Program-made: the position numbers and the translations under genes
Shown here: one piece after another, positions 6,152-9,069 of the stretch
How positions within the stretch are numbered: the stretch's first letter is position 1
Layout of the letters: the number at the start of each line of letters is the position of its first letter
Notes under the pieces: model-generated
Databases searched by the model: none
What the model was told of the DNA's origin: nothing
Seen by the model: only the letters and a program-made list of their open reading frames with translations
From: an uncultured Bacteroidales bacterium
GTDB lineage: Bacteria; Bacteroidota; Bacteroidia; Bacteroidales; Paludibacteraceae
Reading direction: 5' to 3'
Assembly (NCBI GenBank): GCA_946619625.1
Contig: CAMOMF010000006.1
Coordinates: forward strand, 1 to 9,069
DNA: 9,069 bases

Positions 6152-7085
6152 AGATATTCTGCCAAATGATATAAGTGGCGGGAGCCAAGGCAACCAAAGG
6201 GTGCAGCCAAGCATGCGCCATCCAAATTGCCAAAGCGGTGTTTTTCTGCCCTAATGCTTGACCTGCGGTTACTTGTGCCGCAGGTTTTGTTTGTTGTTGA
6301 GGCATGCGTCCACCGACATAACGCCCCAGGAAGAACTGCGTGAGACAGACCATAAACGAGCCAAGCATCAACCAAAGAACAGGCCATCTGTCTTCGTTGT
6401 AAGTAAGTAATGTATGGGTTGTGCGCGCAATAAGAATCGTGATGAGGCAAGTCCAAAGGTAAAATGGCAATTGCGACAATCCTCCTGAGAGGTGAAAACG
6501 CTCGTCTTTGTGCATGACACGCATGGTGGCATCATAGATAATCCGCACTGCCCAAGCAGCAAAGAAGGGTCCAAACAGAAGCGGTGAAATGTGCAGTATA
6601 ATCTGAATAAAACGGTCGGAATAGGTAATTTCAAGTGCGGGATAAATAACAGGAAAAATCAATGGGACCAGCAACGCTGTCATGATATTACTAAGCAGGA
6701 CGTAGGTGGTCAGTTGCGGAATACTCCCCCCCAATTTTGCTGCGACAATGGGTGCAGCAGTAGCGGTGGGCATTAACACACACAACAACATCCCCTGCGC
6801 CAGGACAGAAGAAAAGGGTCGTAAACAGAAGTACAACAGCAGGCTGCCTACAATCTGAAAACACATCAATACTATATGCCACTTGTATATTCTTAACTCC
6901 AAAGGATTGACCTTGCAGAAAGAGAAAAACAGCATGGAAAAGAGCAGCACCGGGATGACCCACTCAGGCGCATGCCACAGCCACAGACCGTACTTTTCCA
7001 ATACGCCCACAACGATTCCTACCATCATGGCAAAGAAGAGCATGTTGCTCTTCACGAAAATCCACACAGACTGCACTTTCAGCAT
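6099..7085 (-). CDS. BASS-like (bile acid:sodium symporter superfamily) membrane transporter
   Basis: A 328-aa integral membrane protein with about eight to ten hydrophobic helices, for example at 17-29, 42-56, 70-87, 94-105 and 125-148. LMPTATAAPIVAAKLGG (104-120) fits the conserved helix-break region of the BASS/SBF fold, and GQKNTALAIWMA (279-290) fits the second one near the C-terminus, followed by a conserved-looking YIIWQNIFNSWQL end. Members move organic anions with sodium; the substrate here is unknown. A Gln/Ala-rich linker (QQQTKPAAQVTAGQ, 263-276) precedes the second motif. I chose the ATG at 7085, 11 nt after the Wzi stop, with GAGG about 9 nt upstream. A GTG at 7121 would give 340 aa and overlap the Wzi gene by 25 bp. 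The 3' end overlaps ftsY, and those last 17 codons include the family-like NSWQL, so the overlap appears genuine. Confidence 0.75.
   Translation of the reverse strand: MLKVQSVWIFVKSNMLFFAMMVGIVVGVLEKYGLWLWHAPEWVIPVLLFSMLFFSFCKVNPLELRIYKWHIVLMCFQIVGSLLLYFCLRPFSSVLAQGMLLCVLMPTATAAPIVAAKLGGSIPQLTTYVLLSNIMTALLVPLIFPVIYPALEITYSDRFIQIILHISPLLFGPFFAAWAVRIIYDATMRVMHKDERFHLSGGLSQLPFYLWTCLITILIARTTHTLLTYNEDRWPVLWLMLGSFMVCLTQFFLGRYVGGRMPQQQTKPAAQVTAGQALGQKNTALAIWMAHAWLHPLVALAPATYIIWQNIFNSWQLFQAGRGQKSHG
6261..6299 (+). terminator. Candidate intrinsic terminator of the ftsY operon, antisense to the transporter
   Basis: ACCTGCGG (6261-6268) and CCGCAGGT (6278-6285) are perfect 8-bp arms around a 9-nt loop. 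A T-rich stretch (TTTTGTTTGTTGTT) begins at the end of the stem and continues to 6298. The T tract is on the + strand side only, so termination should act on ftsY transcripts and not on the minus-strand transporter mRNA. It lies 110 nt beyond the ftsY stop, entirely inside the transporter coding sequence. The tract is interrupted by G, so efficiency may be partial. Confidence 0.6.
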
Positions 7086-7096
7086 AGAGAGTAACC

Positions 7097-8929
7097 TCAA
7101 AAACTGATAATCAACACGCACATGAAGGTGAAGTTCTTTCCCTGAAAATACAGCAGTGTATATTTATTCAGATAATATGCAGCCAAATCGTCGCCGGAAA
7201 GTTCGCGAGAGGTGCCATCGGCATTCCAGCCTCGGTCTTCGCCTGCTTTTCGCGCCGATGAAGGAGCAAAAGCGCGGGCATGATTGAACTGGAAATCGAT
7301 GACAGCGTAGCAGTTATTGAAAATCTCGTATGTAGCATTAAAGCCTACCACATCGTTTTGCCAAATCCGCTCGTCAAAAGGTTTGTAGGCTATAATCTGA
7401 GAATTGATGCCGCGAACATAATCGTACGCATTGAACTTGGTGTCGCATGTGTAGTTCAGTTTGAGCGCCAGTCCACGCACGGGCTTGTACTGCAGTTCTG
7501 CGAAGACAGACTGGGCATTGGCACCCATGTAATGTCCCAAGGTGTAGGAATTGGAGGCGTAAGTGAGCGTAGGAATGGAGTGGTCGTATGTCAGGCTGTT
7601 GGCGCGCATAAACTCTCCTTTCAGACTGAGACCACGTACAGGCCATCCACTCCAGTTAAAACCTACCAAGTAGGAAACAAGGTTGTGCTCCGGATTGGAT
7701 TTCTTCAGTCGTGCGAACTGAAACTCATCCACAAAGACGGAGGCATATACATGCAGGTGTTTGAGGTTGCGGGTAGAGATGGTAAAGAACATCTGCGAGT
7801 TTTGATTCTCCGTTCCCAAGCCTTTTGTAAGAAGGTGGTCAAGTGACTTGTAGAATGCAATCGGGATAAAATACGCCGCCTGTACGTTGCGCTCGGAATA
7901 GACGATGGAATTACCGAAAGAGAAAGACAGTTGGCGAATCGGGCTGAATGTAAACATATTCGCAGCCATGAACTTGTTGGCGGGACGGTAATGAAGACGC
8001 GTCTCCCCCTCGGTATATCGTTCTTGATAGAAATATGTAGAATCCAAGACATTGCTCACGAGCCAAGCATGGAAATAGTTGAACTCAAACCATCGACACG
8101 GCTTCAGGTTGAGCGTAATCATGGGAAAAGCAGGCGAGTGGTTGGAAATGATGTTGGAGGCATGGTACGCATCTCCCCAGCGGATGTTCTCGCGCTGCAC
8201 ACTGATACTGCCCCACCAATCATAGAGACTGATTCCACCCCGTGAGTCCGAAAAATCGCCGCCATAGTTCGCCTCCTTGTACTGAACGCCCTGCAGGTTG
8301 TTCAAGTATTGACCTTTAGTTATTTTGGAGCCGTCTATTTGTGCATATTGGTCCGGGAAATAGTCCTTATTGAGCAATCCTGTACCTTTCCACGACTTGT
8401 CACGCAGAGAGCCCCAAATGCTGACATGCCCCACAATGTCCATCTGTACTTCTGCACCATACCAACGCTTGGTTATTATTCCTTTTTTTGATGCATAGAT
8501 ATCCATTCCCAGTATGGGTTTGATCATCATCTTGAACTTGTTGTTATCGGTCTTGTAGTGAAAAGCCGGTTCGACCAATGAGAGGTTAAACGTCCGCTTG
8601 TCGGTCCACTGCGCCCTGTTGTCATGTCCATAAAGACGGTAGTCGGGAATGGTGTCCAGTTCGAGGGCAAAATCCTGCATGTAGAACAGCAAATCGTCCT
8701 TTTGGCGCTGGTTCAGTAGCGAGTCTTTCTGTTGTGCTTCACGCAGCAGTGCTGCAATCGTGTTGCGACTATATGGCTGAATGGCACTGTTGATATGGAT
8801 GACACCATCGGTAGCCAGTTCATCCAGAAAATCGTACAGCATGGTGTAGTCCATACTCTCGGGAATATTCTGCGCGCCAAGCATTCCAGTCAAAAGGAGC
8901 GCGAAAAGTATGTTGGACAGTTTTTTCAT
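7097..8929 (-). CDS. Wzi-family outer-membrane capsule assembly protein
   Basis: A 610-aa outer-membrane protein of the capsule assembly Wzi type. In E. coli, Wzi is a barrel lectin that anchors group 1 capsule at the surface. Residues 1-19 form a signal peptide (MKKLSNILFALLLTGMLGA). Residues 28-95 are a helical, soluble-looking region with YDFLDELATDGVI, then barrel-like strands follow. The family-like core is YDWWGSISVQRENIRWGD (236-253), then NHSPAFPMITLNLKP (263-277), and FSFGNSIVYSERNVQAAYFI (336-355). The C-terminus ends in Phe, as barrel proteins usually do. It is longer than E. coli Wzi (about 480 aa), as in other Bacteroidota homologues. The frame is open to an ATG at 8992, but the 21 extra residues are hydrophilic and would bury the signal peptide, so I chose 8929. 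It is flanked by a possible sugar transferase and the transporter on the same strand. Confidence 0.85.
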   Translation of the reverse strand: MKKLSNILFALLLTGMLGAQNIPESMDYTMLYDFLDELATDGVIHINSAIQPYSRNTIAALLREAQQKDSLLNQRQKDDLLFYMQDFALELDTIPDYRLYGHDNRAQWTDKRTFNLSLVEPAFHYKTDNNKFKMMIKPILGMDIYASKKGIITKRWYGAEVQMDIVGHVSIWGSLRDKSWKGTGLLNKDYFPDQYAQIDGSKITKGQYLNNLQGVQYKEANYGGDFSDSRGGISLYDWWGSISVQRENIRWGDAYHASNIISNHSPAFPMITLNLKPCRWFEFNYFHAWLVSNVLDSTYFYQERYTEGETRLHYRPANKFMAANMFTFSPIRQLSFSFGNSIVYSERNVQAAYFIPIAFYKSLDHLLTKGLGTENQNSQMFFTISTRNLKHLHVYASVFVDEFQFARLKKSNPEHNLVSYLVGFNWSGWPVRGLSLKGEFMRANSLTYDHSIPTLTYASNSYTLGHYMGANAQSVFAELQYKPVRGLALKLNYTCDTKFNAYDYVRGINSQIIAYKPFDERIWQNDVVGFNATYEIFNNCYAVIDFQFNHARAFAPSSARKAGEDRGWNADGTSRELSGDDLAAYYLNKYTLLYFQGKNFTFMCVLIISF

Positions 8930-8995
8930 ATATGTTTCTGCGTAATGGTTGAGTATTTGATAGCCACTTCGACCGTGCGAAGCAAAGTCCATTCG

Positions 8996-9069
8996 TTAAT
9001 GACTGCGGGCATGCCGGAAAATCAAGTTGAAACCAATCTTCCAGAAATAGACAAAGTCGGTCAGCAGGG
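8996..9069 (-). CDS. C-terminal fragment of a gene cut by the window edge; possible polyprenyl-phosphate sugar transferase
   Basis: Twenty-three codons and a TAA on the minus strand, open to the window edge. The visible end reads LLTDFVYFWKIGFN followed by LIFRHARSH. A Leu-Leu-x-Asp start, a run of hydrophobic residues with Lys, and a short basic tail ending in His resemble the C-termini of bacterial sugar transferases (PF02397, WcaJ/WbaP group), which load the first sugar-phosphate onto undecaprenyl phosphate. That role would suit the Wzi neighbour. The resemblance is weak and short, so the product is a guess; that a coding sequence ends here is more secure. Only 66 bp separate its stop from the chosen Wzi start, consistent with an operon. 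Confidence 0.45.
   Translation of the reverse strand, partial: LLTDFVYFWKIGFNLIFRHARSH

Noticed and set aside
7280..7846. A 188-codon + strand reading frame
   Set aside because: It lies wholly antisense to the Wzi gene, whose family motifs are clear; its own translation has no domain, signal or start context that I recognise.
1..9069. CRISPR arrays, tRNA or rRNA genes, transposases, toxin-antitoxin pairs, integrase sites
   Set aside because: No spaced repeat array, cloverleaf, transposase or recombinase motif was seen on either strand; the only tandem repeat is the heptamer tract.

Overview
The window looks like a piece of a Bacteroidota chromosome, most likely order Bacteroidales. The evidence is a promoter of the Bacteroides type (TTTG, 20 bp, TAnnTTTG) at 1718-1749, A-rich leaders in place of strong Shine-Dalgarno sites at most starts, and the protein families present: a DUF5723-like outer-membrane protein, a Bacteroidota-type Wzi homologue, and a short RecD-like helicase. 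Genus and species cannot be assigned from this sequence.

Layout, left to right. (1) The 3' portion of the small bacterial SRP RNA (ffs) runs off the left edge and ends near 73-77. (2) From about 80 to 292 there is no gene. This stretch holds a purine-rich heptamer repeat (consensus GARCAAR) in two blocks on either side of a perfect 17-nt inverted repeat. (3) At 293-1711 (+) is a RecD-like superfamily 1B helicase. (4) A well-formed promoter then drives an apparent + strand operon: a 604-aa lipoprotein (1790-3604), a DUF5723-like secreted beta-rich protein (3622-5115), and ftsY, the SRP receptor (5183-6151). (5) The minus strand carries a second apparent operon, read from the right edge leftward: the C-terminal end of a gene cut by the window (8996-9069, possibly a polyprenyl-phosphate sugar transferase), a Wzi-family outer-membrane capsule-assembly protein (7097-8929), and a BASS-like membrane transporter (6099-7085).

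How the parts fit. The SRP RNA and the SRP receptor belong to the same co-translational membrane-targeting pathway and lie about 5 kb apart on the same strand. The lipoprotein and DUF5723 genes are 17 bp apart and probably form an envelope pair; their joint function is unknown. The Wzi gene next to a possible sugar transferase suggests surface polysaccharide export. The two operons converge and overlap by 53 bp at their 3' ends. A likely intrinsic terminator for the ftsY operon sits inside the antisense of the transporter gene.

I did not find a clearly new defence, mobile or biosynthetic system. The observations most worth a second look are the ftsY terminator embedded in the transporter's linker codons, the heptamer repeat and palindrome before the helicase, the T9 run inside the lipoprotein promoter spacer, and the uncharacterised lipoprotein/DUF5723 pair.
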